Shown piece after piece: positions 11,510 through 22,670 of a DNA stretch of 64,000 nucleotides. The DNA comes from Mytilinidion resinicola (Eukaryota > Ascomycota > Dothideomycetes > Mytilinidiales > Mytilinidiaceae). The notes under the pieces were generated by a model. That model worked only from the letters and a program-made list of their open reading frames with translations. It did not search any database and had not been told where the DNA came from. A program made the translations under genes and the position numbers. The stretch covers positions 2,216,377 to 2,280,376 of the forward strand of contig NW_022985438.1 of assembly GCF_010093595.1 (NCBI RefSeq), in the 5' to 3' direction. Every line of letters begins with the position of its first letter. Within the stretch, counting starts at the first letter, position 1.

Positions 11510-13415
11510 CTACGAGTATAGCTTCTTGTCGAAACTCTCGAGGCCATGGACACCACCCTCAGCCTGAGCACTTGCAGTCCTCAGCTCGAACCTCACAGTG
11601 CCATCCTCGACGCGATCATGGAGTTCCGTGACGCTCCTGACGCCCATATCCTGGAGAGAGTGTTGAACACCAGTTATGAGGTATGGAACGAACTTCGTGA
11701 TAGAACCCCGGTCAAGCACAGATCCAGAGACACCTTGAGCGACCAAGAGTCGGTCACCCTCGGAGAAATACCGGGCAGTACCAGCATTGCTGGCCTTTGA
11801 ATCCTTGCTACCAGCGCCGGCCTTCTTGTCTTCCATGGCATCGATGCTGCCCATGCCGCGGTACGCTTTAACAAGCTTACCCTCGCGGCTGACGAAGTAT
11901 TGTCCTGGAGACTCGGTAGTTCCGGCGAGCAGGCCGCCCATCATTACAGTGGTGGCGCCCAAGGCAAGACCTTTGACAATGTGGCCAACGTTTTGAATAC
12001 CACCATCAGCGATGCAAGGAACGCCAAAGCGCTTGGCGAATTGGGTAACGTTGTAGACAGCGGCGGCTTGTGGTCGGCCAACTGCCATCACCTCCTGGGT
12101 GATACAAGCACTGCCACTGCCCATACCGATCCGAAGTCCGTCGACACCGGCGGCAATGAGAGTAGCGGCCTGCTCACGGGTGACGACGTTTCCGCCAATC
12201 ACATCGAGACCCGGGTACTTCTCCTTGATGAACTTAATCATCTCTGCCTGATACATGCTGTTTCCTTGGCTGCTATCGAGGATTACAATGTCTAGTCCGG
12301 CATCGACGAGCTTCTGCAGACGGTTCTTATCCTCTGGTCGAGTGCCAATAGCGGCAGCGGAGATGAGCTGTTTAGAGTGAGGTAACTTTGAAGCAAGAGG
12401 ATAATGAAGGTTCTTCATCAAATCAGAACGAGATAGAAGGGCAACCAAGTTCCCGTTCTCGTCAATGATTGGTAGCTTTCCCTTCTTGGACTTGCTAAGA
12501 AGCTCGTTGGCTTCTTTGAGAGTTATTCCAGTACGAGCTGTGACTAGGTCGGTCGACATCACGGCGGTGACATGGTCGTCAAGTTCGGCGTGGAACTGGA
12601 TATCACGAGGCGTGATTATACCAACAAGTTTCGATCGTAGGGTGCCGTTTTCTGATGCACATAAACGTCAGTATGGTGCAAACTGGGTTGTTTTGAGACA
12701 ATACGATGGAGAGATAGGGTTCAGAAAGTATCATGGAGTCCACAGCACGACAGAGTCGCTTCAGATGAACGAAAGTTATAAAATGAGTTTGATCATCATG
12801 ACATGTACCCGTCGGGTACAGAAATTGCTCATAGTGAAGATCTGCACTCACCAGTGACAGGGAAGCCTCCGAATCCCCACTTCTCCTTCAGCGCCTTCGC
12901 CTCCCCGACAGTTGTCTTTGGCGAGATGACGACGGGGTCAAGGATGAAGCCATTCTCGAAGCGCTTGACCTTGCGGACCATCTCTGCCTGCTCATCTGGC
13001 GAGCAGTTGTGGTGAATAACACCCAGACCTCCCAAGAGGGCGATGTGGATGGCCATGGAGTGCTCGGTGACCGTATCCATGGGAGAAGAGACGAACGGGG
13101 TCTTTAGGGTGATACGTTTGGTGACAGGGGTATCAAGAGTGACTTCAGAGGCTGGAAAGCCTGCAGATTTACGCGTGTTAGCTAAAGCGACACGAAGAAA
13201 AGTCCACCAGGCGCGCGAGGTGATGTACCAATGTAACCCGGGAGAACGAGGAAATCATTGTACGTGAGACCACCGTTGAGACGCGAGTCTATGAGGGTCT
13301 TCACATCGATGCCATCGCGCTCAGGGTAGTCCTTCTTGAGGATGTCCAGGGCGGCGTGGAAATCCTCGACCTTGGAGGAGGGGCTCGCCGTCGAGTTGCC
13401 GTTAAGAATAGCCAT
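11510..13415 (-). CDS. Inosine-5'-monophosphate dehydrogenase
   Basis: Cytosolic enzyme that oxidises IMP to XMP with NAD+, the committed step of GTP synthesis. Exons are 13415-13229, 13160-12852 and 12651-11510 (545 aa), separated by introns of 68 and 200 bp. The N-terminal barrel strands ([15 protein letters not shown]) are followed by two CBS domains inserted at about residues 120-240 and then the rest of the TIM barrel. The active-site loop reads [13 protein letters not shown] with the catalytic Cys at about residue 348. The flap has GMGSIDAME and the C-terminal part has YRGMGS and GSVLDRGSI. The residue before the catalytic Cys is Ala, where I recall Ile in most eukaryotic IMPDHs. It shares a divergent promoter region with the Tim17-like gene. 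This is the drug target of mycophenolic acid. Confidence 0.95.
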
Positions 13416-13948
13416 GGAGGAGAGAAGAAAGCTTCCAGAGGCAGGTCAAGAAGCGCGATGTAGGGCACGTAAAGAAACGACGACGATTGAGAAACAACCA
13501 GTCGGCGGGGGAAACAGAAGTGTTTTCCCAAGAGAAGAAGAGGACCAGAAGCGCGGCCAGAAGATTTTGTAGCGGTGCGCGGACACTTTTTCGCGCTAGT
13601 GTAATTTATTCTCTACCGTGGTTTGGTATGATCGAAAGTTTAGTAGCCTGATGCCGTAATTTTCCAATAGAACGGAGAAGTCCGCTCACACCTCCGAGAT
13701 CATTGAAGCTCCTCAATGGACGTCTACTTTTCCTTAGGTGTGCAATTGCTGTATCATCCTACTTTCAATTCAATGTAACTGCTTAAAACACCGCTTTTCT
13801 TCTAATTACAATTGACTTTCCGCCTCACGCCTCAACTTCTACCCATCCACTGAGCAGTGGAGCATCCTTCAAGCTTTACATAGCACTCTACAGAACCCAA
13901 CGATATTACAACCTTCACGACCCTTCACCACTAACCCAGTCCATCGCA
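13416..13948. promoter_or_regulatory. Divergent promoter region IMPDH / Tim17-like gene
   Basis: About 530 bp between two divergent starts, so it must contain both promoters. The plus side becomes C-rich before ATG 13949, as in many fungal leaders. I see no specific operator. Confidence 0.4.
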
Positions 13949-14775
13949 ATGGCTTCTACAACCTCCATACCCACCCCACCCCACCCCTCCTCAACCTCCT
14001 CAACCTCGCCAACATCCACAACCTCACCCACCACCTCCACCCCCCGCCGCTCCACCGACCGCCTCAGCATGCCCTTCGAACAACGCCTCACCATTGCCAT
14101 GACCGCCGCCTTCCTCACCGGCCTGACCCTCGGCATGTCCCACGGCGGCGGCACCGCCGGCCTGCGCTTCCGCGCCGAGAACGCGCACCGCCTGCCCACC
14201 GACGGCAAAGGCTGGTACCTATACCACAAATCCAAGAACTACTACCGACTAAAGTCCGGGCTGCGGGAGGGCGTCGGCAAGGGCACGATGCTGGGAGTGT
14301 GGGCGGGGGTATTCTACGTGTGCGAAGAGAGCGTGGACGTGTTCCGAGCGACGTGGCGGGCGGGGCGCACGGTGAGTGGGATGGAGGGGGTGGACGAGCT
14401 GGGCGTGGGCGAGGCAGACGTGAGCGGGGTGCGGGATGCGTTTGGGAGTCTGGTCGCGGGGTTGGGGACGGCGGGCTTGTGGAGTTTGTGGAGTGAGTTA
14501 TGTTCTTGAGGTTTGAGGGGATGGGTTGAGTTGCTGACGGGGTGTGTGCAGATAAATTCCCGCTTCCGACGGCGGCGCGGACGGCGAAGATGGGGTTGGT
14601 GGCCGGGCTGAGCTATGGACTGTTACAAGACGGGTTGGCGCTCATGAAGGGGCAGAAGGTTGGATATGTGGAGCGGATAAAGGGTGTCTCGTCGAATTAT
14701 AGGGAGTGGAAAGGGAAGGGAGATGCGCAGTTAGCAGCTAAGATTGAAGAACGGCAACAACGGAGGACAACATGA
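13949..14775 (+). CDS. Tim17/Tim22/Tim23-like small membrane protein, mitochondrial (tentative)
   Basis: Two exons, 13949-14492 and 14552-14775, give 255 aa. A Ser/Thr/Pro-rich N-terminus of about 40 residues (very low complexity) is followed by a glycine-rich hydrophobic segment (LTIAMTAAFLTGLTLGMSHGGG), a second at about residues 110-125 (GKGTMLGVWAGVFYVCEESV), a third (FGSLVAGLGTAGLW) and a fourth after the intron (KMGLVAGLSYGLLQDGL). Four weakly hydrophobic helices with GxxxG-type spacing resemble the Tim17/22/23 fold, so an inner-membrane location is plausible. The family assignment is by pattern only. It converges on the Phe-tRNA synthetase gene, 277 bp between stops. Confidence 0.7.
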
Positions 14776-15052
14776 GACTAAGGCTACCAAGAGCACTTCT
14801 TGACTCGTCCTGTTCTGAGGACATACCGCCGTCCTCGGAGCAACATGGACACGCACCAAAGGCTTCGGTAACCGATCTATCGGTTCTGATTGACCAAAGT
14901 CACCCTACGAATGCCATAACAGCGCTCGGAAATAGGGTACATATGTTGGATTTTGACAGTTCTAAGCTGTAGTCTACCCTCATTCGACTAGTCGAAAAGT
15001 GCCACAACCCCCTAGCTCGGTCTACGAGTACCATGGACGGGAATCTCCACTC

Positions 15053-16773
15053 CTAATTCTTCTCCAGCCGCACAGCCGCGTTCTTCTCAATGAAGTCAAG
15101 ATCGACCTTGTGACCCAGAAGCTCCCTGATGTTGCTCACTCCATACTTGATCATGGTCGGCCGTTCCAAACTCAACCCAAATCCGTACACCCGCAAGTCC
15201 TTGGGAAGACCCATAGGCTCCAGCATTTCTGGTCTGAACATGCCACTGTTTCCGATCTCAACCCACTTCTTCAGCCCCACATGATATCCGAAGACCTCCA
15301 TCGATGGCTCGGTGTAAGGGTTGTAGGCTGGTTTGAAGCGCAGATCTTCGATCCCCATTTTCGAGAAGAAGTCCTCCAGGAACTTCATCAAGCCGCCCAG
15401 TGTCAGCCCAAAGTCAGCAATCACGCCCTCAATCTGGTGGAACTCGGCAAGATGCGTAGCATCCACCGTCTCATTCCGGAAGACGCGGTCTATCGAGAAG
15501 TAGCGGGCAGGCCTGGGATCTTCCGCAAGTCGGTGGAGCACCCATGTTGATACTGCTGTGGTGTGTGTGCGTAGGACGAGACGGAGGCACTCATCTTCAG
15601 ACCAGGGATACCTGTAGCCAACAGACCCAAAGGCACCATTCTGATGTACTTCTTTGACGTTGTTCCAGTATTGCTCATAATCGCGCGACTTAATTTCCTT
15701 CTTGGTAGCCGTGGCAAAGAGCTTACGGGATCCTGCTTCCATAGCATCCATCTGAGCTTCTGTCTCGGGATCTGGGCCGGGTTTGTCGGCCTTGGCAGGG
15801 TCGGAGATGAAGAAGGTATCTTGCATGTCGCGGGCTGGATGTTGCTGAGGGACGAAGAGGGCGTCGAAGTTCCAGAAACCGGACTCGACAAAGCTATGTG
15901 TACGTTAGTAGAATCCAGAAGATTGTAGCAAGAGTGCCTTACTGTCCAGTAGGCATCTCAACGAAGCCCTGGCTGAAGAAGATGTTTCGGAACTCTGTCC
16001 GCACTTTGTTCAGAGGATGTAAAGCCCCCGCATTCTGCGACGCTCCCAGAGAGTTAAAGTTGTAGGGCTTGAAGTTCGCAGTCTCCCATGCGCCGCTCGT
16101 GAGCATATCTGCTGTCAGATCTGTAATCTCCTCCGGTATCTCTTTTGCGTATTTTGGTCCCTTCGTAACCGTATAGCTTATGACTTTGGATAGCGTGACG
16201 AGCTTCCTCTTCCTAAGGTCTGCCAGTAATTTTGCGTCACCCAATGTCTTCGTCTCTTGTATGTTTTGTAATGTGATCCGGGCTTGGTCTTCTACTTCTT
16301 TTGCCAGCAATACCAGCGCGTCTCCATCCTTTTTTATCCACTTGTTCTTGAAGGCATTTCCCTGCCCCACCTTCGCCGAGTCCGCGCCAACATGGCTCTA
16401 GAAAAAATAATTAGTATACGCTCTCGTTCATAGCCTCAATATGCTTGGTAGCTGGTCATAGACCTACCGGAAGCTCCTTTATTGGCAGCCTGCCGCTCTG
16501 CCGCACCGCATCCCACACTTTATATTCGTGACTCCCTTCGTCACAGATTCCCTTGCCCTCGGCAGTTAGAACGACCTGTTCCGTGTCCGACGTCTCATAC
16601 TGCAGCATGGACCGCGATCTCAGCTTGTCAATTGCGGCCTTGATCTCTGGTTGAGATACATCTGGGAAGTCTTCGCTGGTGTGGACGGTGGGCTTCTCGT
16701 CGAGCAAATTGAGGACTTCCTGGGGGAGGTCGCGTTTCTCCAGCACTGGCACTGGGCCGCGAGGGGCCGGCAT
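15053..16773 (-). CDS. FRS2: Phenylalanine-tRNA ligase alpha subunit, cytosolic
   Basis: Catalytic alpha subunit of the cytosolic (alpha-beta)2 Phe-tRNA synthetase. Exons are 16773-16468, 16397-15943 and 15893-15053, in frame, 533 aa. The N-terminal half carries the winged-helix-like DNA/tRNA-binding region of the eukaryotic subunit. The class II core follows: motif 1 region ([19 protein letters not shown]), [20 protein letters not shown], motif 2 around [19 protein letters not shown] and motif 3 in [16 protein letters not shown]. The end is a run of charged residues (AAVRLEKN). ATG 16773 ([13 protein letters not shown]) is chosen because the open frame upstream of it has no family similarity. 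A CACGTG core is 114 bp upstream. Its partner, the beta subunit, is not in this window. Confidence 0.95.
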
Positions 16774-17169
16774 GATTGTGGTCTGGTCCGTATGTCTCTG
16801 ATCTCCTGCCGTAACAAAGTTCAGTGGCTCTGTAGAATTGATGAGTCGGAGTCGATTTAAGTGAAACCCGAGATTTGGCCGCCCATCACGTGTTTCCCAC
16901 CCCGCCATTTTATGTTAAGATGGATATTCACGATCTCTTGCACAACTTCAAGAGATAGGACAAAGCGAAGGAAGTTTCCTTGTTCTTAGCAAGTACCTAA
17001 GCAGCGAGCTAAAATCTGCAGGAATACATAGAACGTATTTGGAGTTTCATTGTGAATTGTTCAATCTCAGGCTCGTCCTTTTCCTTTCTCCCCATCGTGC
17101 AATATTCAAACCCCGTTACCTTATCGCGCCATGCTTTCGAATAGTAACGACAATAAGACTCAAAGCACA
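16774..17169. promoter_or_regulatory. Promoter region of FRS2
   Basis: About 400 bp between the FRS2 start and the 3' end of the epsin gene. It contains CACGTG at 16887-16892 in the context CATCACGTGTTT. Nothing else is recognised. Confidence 0.4.
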
Positions 17170-19053
17170 TCAACTTAATAGATCATCAAGGCCATTGCCC
17201 GCCTTTGGTGCAGCGCCCGGCTGGCTAGCGCCGGTAGATGACGGCGCACCCCAGATCCCCGCGGTAGACTTCTGCTTGGCCATGTCAGCTAATGTGACTT
17301 TCTGGGTTGGTGTGCCGGTCTTCTTAATAGTAGTTCCCCCGAGCAATGAGCTAAATGCATCCCCGCCAGATGGTTTAGCCCCGGGCGTGCTTTTAGTAAT
17401 AGAAGGAGACAGGACTCCTAGGGTAGTGGTACTCGAAGCCGGGGTGCTACTTGCCGCGAGAGGCACGGAAGTGAAGTAATTTGGTTGAGCGGACTGGAAG
17501 CCGGCAGGACGATAAGGCTGCGATTGCTGTGGTATAGCTGGAGGAGAGAATGCAGATGCAAGAGCAGGTGACGCTGTTGCGTTGCTTGGAGGGGGAGAGA
17601 TAGATGCGAAGAGATCGTTGATATTTGCGCCTTGAGTGCCAGAGCGAGGTTGAGGCTGGGCGAATTGGGTCGATGAGGTAGTGGTTGACGTGGATCCCGG
17701 CGGTGCAATGCTGAAGGACGCTTGCGATGTGGGTGCTGCTGCTGGTGGCGGCGCAGCCTGGAAATCGTCAAAATCGTCGTCGTCCGCTCCAAAATCGGTG
17801 AGCGCCGCTGCTTTCTGCTTGCCACTGGATGTAGAGGCGGGCGCTGGATCATCGTCTCCAAACGAGAACAGGTCAACTTCCGCTTCCTTCGGCTTGGGAG
17901 GCTCGGCTTTCTTCGCTTCCCGCTTCACAGCAGTTGAGGCTGATGGGGCGTCTGCTTTTCTTCGGCCTGGCGCAGCGACAGCTCCCTCATCGTACTCGTC
18001 GTACTCCTCGAATCGGTCTCTTCGGGATGAGGTATCCGAAAAGCCCCCAGTATTGCCTCCGAATCCGCCGCCATCGCCGTAGACGCCTCCGCTATAGGCT
18101 CCGTAGCCACTAGCCTCTTCGCTGCCAAAGCCTCCGTACCGGCTTCCTCCTCCTCCACCACCACCTCCTGACATGCTGCCCCCCATGCTTCCTCCCATGC
18201 CCACGCCCATACCGCCCTCGACACCGCCGTATTTGTTTCTTGTGGCCCGGGCCTTCTTTCGCTCAGATCGAATCCTTTCGACATCGCTGAGAAGTTCTGC
18301 TAGCTCCTTCGAGCGGTTGCGTACGTTGATTCCTTGATCCTTGCCGTTCAGGTCAATAAAGTGGAACTGCCGGAGCATCCTTAGGAGGGAGAGGTGTGAC
18401 CGCGCATCGTCGATTACTCGTTCTGAACCATTCTTGATGAGGAACTCGAGCAATTGGAGAGCCTGTATAGGTGGTTAGGAAGGCCAGGAATTAAAGAGGT
18501 TATTTCCCACTTTGTAGATTTGGCGCCATTCTTCCGCCGCTTTCTCCGTAAAACGCTTGTATATCATCGGCATGATCTCATTGAGCAATTGACTGTTGAG
18601 GTTAGCCTCGCGAAGATGTACCAAGAGTTCGCGCCCAACTCACTAACTGTGGGTTCCATCCGCAATTTCTTGCATCAAGGACGAGGAGGCACCCCAAGGC
18701 TCGTTGTTTGTGGCCTCGCGAACCTTCGCCTCCATCCTAAAAACAGGGGATTAGCTACATACTGATCGTTGGGATTGCGGAGGCAGGCGCGGCGATTCAT
18801 CAAAGACTCATGAGGATGCGCGTTGAAGCCCGGGAGAAATCTGATAGCGGCGAGGTGGGCGAGAGGATAGATTAATGCAGATGTGCTCACTCAGTGTAGT
18901 TCATCACGGCTTGAAGAGTGGTTAGCACCTCCAACGACTGAAGCGGTCGGCCACGCCAGGAGCACACTCACCATTTTGGACCTGTCGCACGCCCGCCTTG
19001 AGGTCGTAGAGCGTGAGATTGCTCACTTTGTCCTTCAGACTGGAGAAATCCAT
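17170..19053 (-). CDS. ENT3: Epsin-type ENTH domain protein, Ent3-like
   Basis: Clathrin adaptor acting in trans-Golgi/endosome traffic. Five exons: 19053-18972, 18910-18891 (19 to 20 nt micro-exon; the start is at 18909), 18736-18644, 18592-18511 and 18462-17170; 522 aa. The ENTH domain covers about residues 1-150 and includes NYTEMEAKVREATNNEPWGA and IYKALQLLEFLIKNGSERVI, the phosphoinositide-binding and core helices. It is followed by a Gly-rich stretch, acidic DLFSFGDDDP and ADDDDFDDF patches that resemble gamma-ear/GGA-binding sequences, and a Pro/Gln/Ser-rich tail ending GNGLDDLLS, a clathrin-box-like end. The DQGINVRNRSKEL sequence is close to the Ent3 rather than the Ent1/2 type as I know them. 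The very short second exon is worth noting because automatic annotation often misses it. Confidence 0.92.
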
Positions 19054-19742
19054 CTTGCGTGGCGGCAGGAGGCTCTGTTGTCGGTGGGGTTTATGAAAGG
19101 CGACGGGAGGTGGTGGCTGATTCTCGAGTCGGCCCTGGAGTACCGGTTCCTTGACAGATCACGTGACAATACTCAACAGCGGCATCCAACCACTTCGAGA
19201 TCTGGTCTTGTAGCGATCGCTAAAAGCTAGATCGGATCGTGATCATCGCAACCAGATAGTATCGCTCATCGATTCGATATCTATTCTCAATCTTGATGCC
19301 CAGGCATGTCACGGGCTGGCTTGTGCGGTTCCTAGCTATTCTAGGGGCCGGCCATCTCAAAAATCTTCTCCAGCGCCTCCATCAGTCTACAGACGTCTGC
19401 CATCGCTGTTCATTCTTGTACTATTAGAGTGCCTCTCTCGTCATTGCATAGTCCCGCTTCGTCTTGTGCAGTCCTCCGCCGCAGCTTGACGCCGGCCGTC
19501 CGCTCGTCCCCAGCTCGCAGCTTCACGCCCCCGCAAACCAGCATCCAGCGCCCTCCAGTAAGTGAATGCCCGCCTCTCCCCAGCTGTAACTTCGGGCGGT
19601 TTCCAGGTTCGGGATCCTTCAGCTGGAGATGCATCCGCAGCTTGCATTGATGAACGCGGCCCCTGGTGGCTGTCCATCGGCATGATGTGACGCGCTAACC
19701 TTGGCATTTTGCAGCGCCCAGCTCTCCCTCAAAAGCCCCACC
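19054..19742. promoter_or_regulatory. Divergent promoter region ENT3 / cyclophilin, with a likely leader intron
   Basis: Contains CACGTG at 19160-19165, 107 bp from the ENT3 start. On the cyclophilin side there is a donor-like GTAAGTG near 19559 and an acceptor-like TTTTGCAG ending near 19714, which would make an intron of about 155 bp in the 5' leader shortly before the first ATG at 19743. Confidence 0.45.
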
Positions 19743-20685
19743 ATGCCCCTCATTCTCTCTCGCTCATTGCGTTCTCTCCACCACACACCACCAACTCGAT
19801 TCCTCTCATCTCGATTCTTCTCCACCACCAATCCCAATATGGTCATCAAAGTCTTCTTCGACGTTACCTGGACCGGCCCTGAGATCGAGGTCGACTCCAA
19901 GGGCACCATCACCAAGAAGGGAGCACCCTCATGTAAGCGTCCCTTTGCCCCTCGCTCCACTGTGCCTCAGCAACAAGCCTGCGCCATGACTTCTATCATC
20001 GACTATCATCGTCGAATCCATCTCAATGCCCATGGCCCTTACTCCATCTATCAATTGCTGACGTGGTGTCTACAGCCCAGTCCGGCCGCATCAACTTCGA
20101 GCTCTTCGATGATGTCGTCCCCAAGACGGCCGAGAACTTCCGTGCTCTCTGCACCGGCGAGAAGGGCTACGGCTACAAGGGATCCAAGTTCCACCGTGTG
20201 ATCCCAGAATTCATGCTCCAGGGCGGCGACTTCACCCGTGGCAACGTAAGTCTTGCTGTTCACCGAGCTCGCTGCTTGCCATCCGCTCGTGCTCAAAAGC
20301 GACCAGCTAACAACGTTACAAACAGGGCACTGGTGGAAAGTCCATCTACGGCGAGAAGTTCGCCGACGAGAACTTCAAGTTGAAGCACAACAAGCCCTTC
20401 CTACTGTCCATGGCCAACGCTGGACCCAACACGTAAGCACCCACCCTAGTCTGGGGGCCCGGCGGCATTGCAACATGCTAACTGACCACTTCAAATAGCA
20501 ACGGTTCCCAGTTCTTCGTTACCACGGTCGTCACCAGCTGGCTCGACTCGAAGCACGTCGTCTTCGGCCAAGTGCCGGACGGTGACACTGCTTCTTACAA
20601 GGTTGTCAGGTCCATTGAGGCCGTCGGCAGCGGATCCGGTGCCCCCAAGGGTGCCGTCACCATCGTCGATGCGGGCCAGCTCTAG
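19743..20685 (+). CDS. Cyclophilin (peptidyl-prolyl cis-trans isomerase), dual mitochondrial/cytosolic
   Basis: Cyclophilin A-type isomerase. Exons are 19743-19932, 20076-20245, 20326-20432 and 20499-20685; 217 aa from the first ATG. The core has [39 protein letters not shown], the [12 protein letters not shown] loop, [17 protein letters not shown] and HVVFGQV: all the usual catalytic and cyclosporin-contact residues (Arg, Phe, Gln, Trp in SWLDSKH). The first 32 residues ([20 protein letters not shown] and on) are rich in Arg, Ser and Leu without acidic residues, as in a mitochondrial presequence. A second in-frame ATG at 19839 starts the standard cytosolic form (MVIKVFFDV) of 185 aa. This matches the known fungal pattern of one gene giving both forms. 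The shared domain is certain; the two isoforms are inferred. Confidence 0.93.
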
Positions 20686-21305
20686 ATATAAGCTCGTGGG
20701 TGGAGCATGGAGTGGACGGCGAGGCGTGAAGCAGTGGGTCAACGGAAGCAGCTGGCTTGAAAAGTTACGGATCCGGTAGTAGGCACGGCACAGTCCATGA
20801 CACGGCCAAACTACCTCCAGCTACTCAATCTATCCTCTGTATAACATCGAGTCTGCACAATCGTGATGCCAATCTCGTCGTGCTCGACCCTGAAAATTTT
20901 CGTCAGTCCATGGAGGGGCAAATGTACCCCGCATCACCGGAGCACTGCCGCGTCGCTCGTACCGAATTATAATCAGGTCGCGCTTGCTCCAGAACCTTGA
21001 CTCAAGCCGCGACGACCCACTCGTGCCACTCCATGCACTCTCGCACGCCATCCTCGATAGGTAATCAGTCTCGCGCCGTCCCACTCATGGCGCGGCCCGA
21101 CCTCGCAGGGCGTGAAATGCTCCGACACGGCATTGTACAAAGGTAGCTTCAAGTGTTCATTCCCCCTTATCTCCCTCACGCTGCCGAGCAAAGACCCATT
21201 CATTCATTCACTCATTTCAAAACAGTCAAGTAAACTCTAGAATACATTTTAAACGTCTCTTATACCGTGCCGCCATCTATATAGAAAAGGCCAGACATTA
21301 CGAGA
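20686..21305. other. Intergenic region, cyclophilin to PLP enzyme
   Basis: No gene recognised. It carries the 3' end of the cyclophilin gene and, near its right end, an ATTCATTCATTCACTCATTT tetranucleotide run (about 21199-21218) in the promoter of the next gene. Confidence 0.4.
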
Positions 21306-22670
21306 ATGCCACCAAGCTACCAGCCGGCGACCCTCGCCATCCACGCCGACGATGTCTGCAGCAATACGACAGATGTGGCACCGCCAATACATTTGGTATA
21401 TATACCCAAGCTCTCCCGTTCACCCGCGTGCTAACTGTGCCCCTCCGTTTAGTCCACCACCTACCGCTACCCCTCTGATCCCCTTCAACTCATCCCCTCC
21501 CCAGAAGCGGATGAAGAACTCACACCCGAGGTTCTTGGTACAGATGCGCCACTAGTGTACTCCCGTCTCGCCGCCCCTAATGCCAGCCGCCTCGAAACTG
21601 CGCTCGCATCACTCCTCTTTCCTAGCTTTACCGCAACTTCCACCACGAAGCTATCCACCAATGTCGTGGTGTACGCTAGTGGCCTTGCGGCGTTTCATGC
21701 CTTATTGGTGAGCGTGGTTCCCAAGGTCATTGCCGTCTCAGGCGGATATCACGGGTGCCATGGAGTCATTTCTCTACATAAGAAGATGCATGGTGTAAAG
21801 ACGGTTGATCTGCATGCCAGCGAAGAGGAATGGGATAAAGCTGGCCTAGGGAAAGGAGATCTGGTTCACCTAGAAACGCCGTAAGCTCCGATCTGGCCAA
21901 ATTTCCACCGACTTGCACTGACAGAAGATGGAAGGCTCAATCCTACCGGTGAGTCATATGAAATTGAGAAGTACGCAAAGCGTGCCCATGCTCGAGGCGC
22001 GTTGTTGAGTGTCGACTCGACGTTTGGCCCGCCGCAGTTGCAAGATCCGTTCGCCTGGGGCGCCGATATAGTCATGCACTCCGGGACAAAGTATGTCGGG
22101 GGTCACTCCGACATGCTCTGTGGAATCCTGGCTGTAAAGCCGGGCGTCGAGGGCGACAAGAGGGCTCTTGAGATGAGACTAGAGAGGTTGTTCCTTGGAG
22201 GCGTCATGGGCAACCTCGAAGGCTGGCTTGGAATCCGGAGTCTCAGGACAATGGAATTGCGAGTAAAGAGACAGAGCAAGAATGCGGATAATCTAGTCGC
22301 CTGGCTCGACGGTTGTATTAGGGGATCGATCACAGGAGAAGAAGCTGATTTGGTGAAGCACCATGTGGTGAAAGTCACCCATTCCAGCCTCCAGAAGGAT
22401 AGCTATTTGGCGCAGCAGATGCCAAACGGCGGGCCTGCGGTGTTTGCTATATGGTTGGCGGACTCAACTGCTGCTAGGTCACTCCCTAGCAAGCTAAAAC
22501 TATTCCATCATGCCACGAGCCTCGGCGGTGTAGAGTCACTGATCGAGTGGCGGCGGATGAGCGACAACACAGTCGAGGATACGATGTTACGGGTGAGTAT
22601 AGGTATTGAGGATTGGAATGATCTGCGGTTTGATTTCATTGAGGGACTGAAGGCAATGGACACCAAGTAG
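21306..22670 (+). CDS. Trans-sulfuration PLP enzyme (cystathionine gamma-lyase/synthase family)
   Basis: Cys/Met-metabolism PLP-dependent enzyme of 417 aa; exons 21306-21395, 21453-21880 and 21935-22670. The beginning (TLAIHADD, PPIHLSTTYRYP) and the subunit-contact block VYSRLAAPNASRLE are typical. The cofactor region has SGGYHGCHG, SVDSTFGPPQLQDPFAWGAD and the Schiff-base lysine in MHSGTKYVGGHSD. The last part, VSIGIEDWNDLRFDF, is the usual C-terminal motif. It belongs to the fold type I family that includes cystathionine gamma-synthase, cystathionine gamma-lyase and the poorly characterised yeast YHR112C type, which it resembles most by my reading. The specific reaction cannot be fixed from sequence alone. 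Confidence 0.88.
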
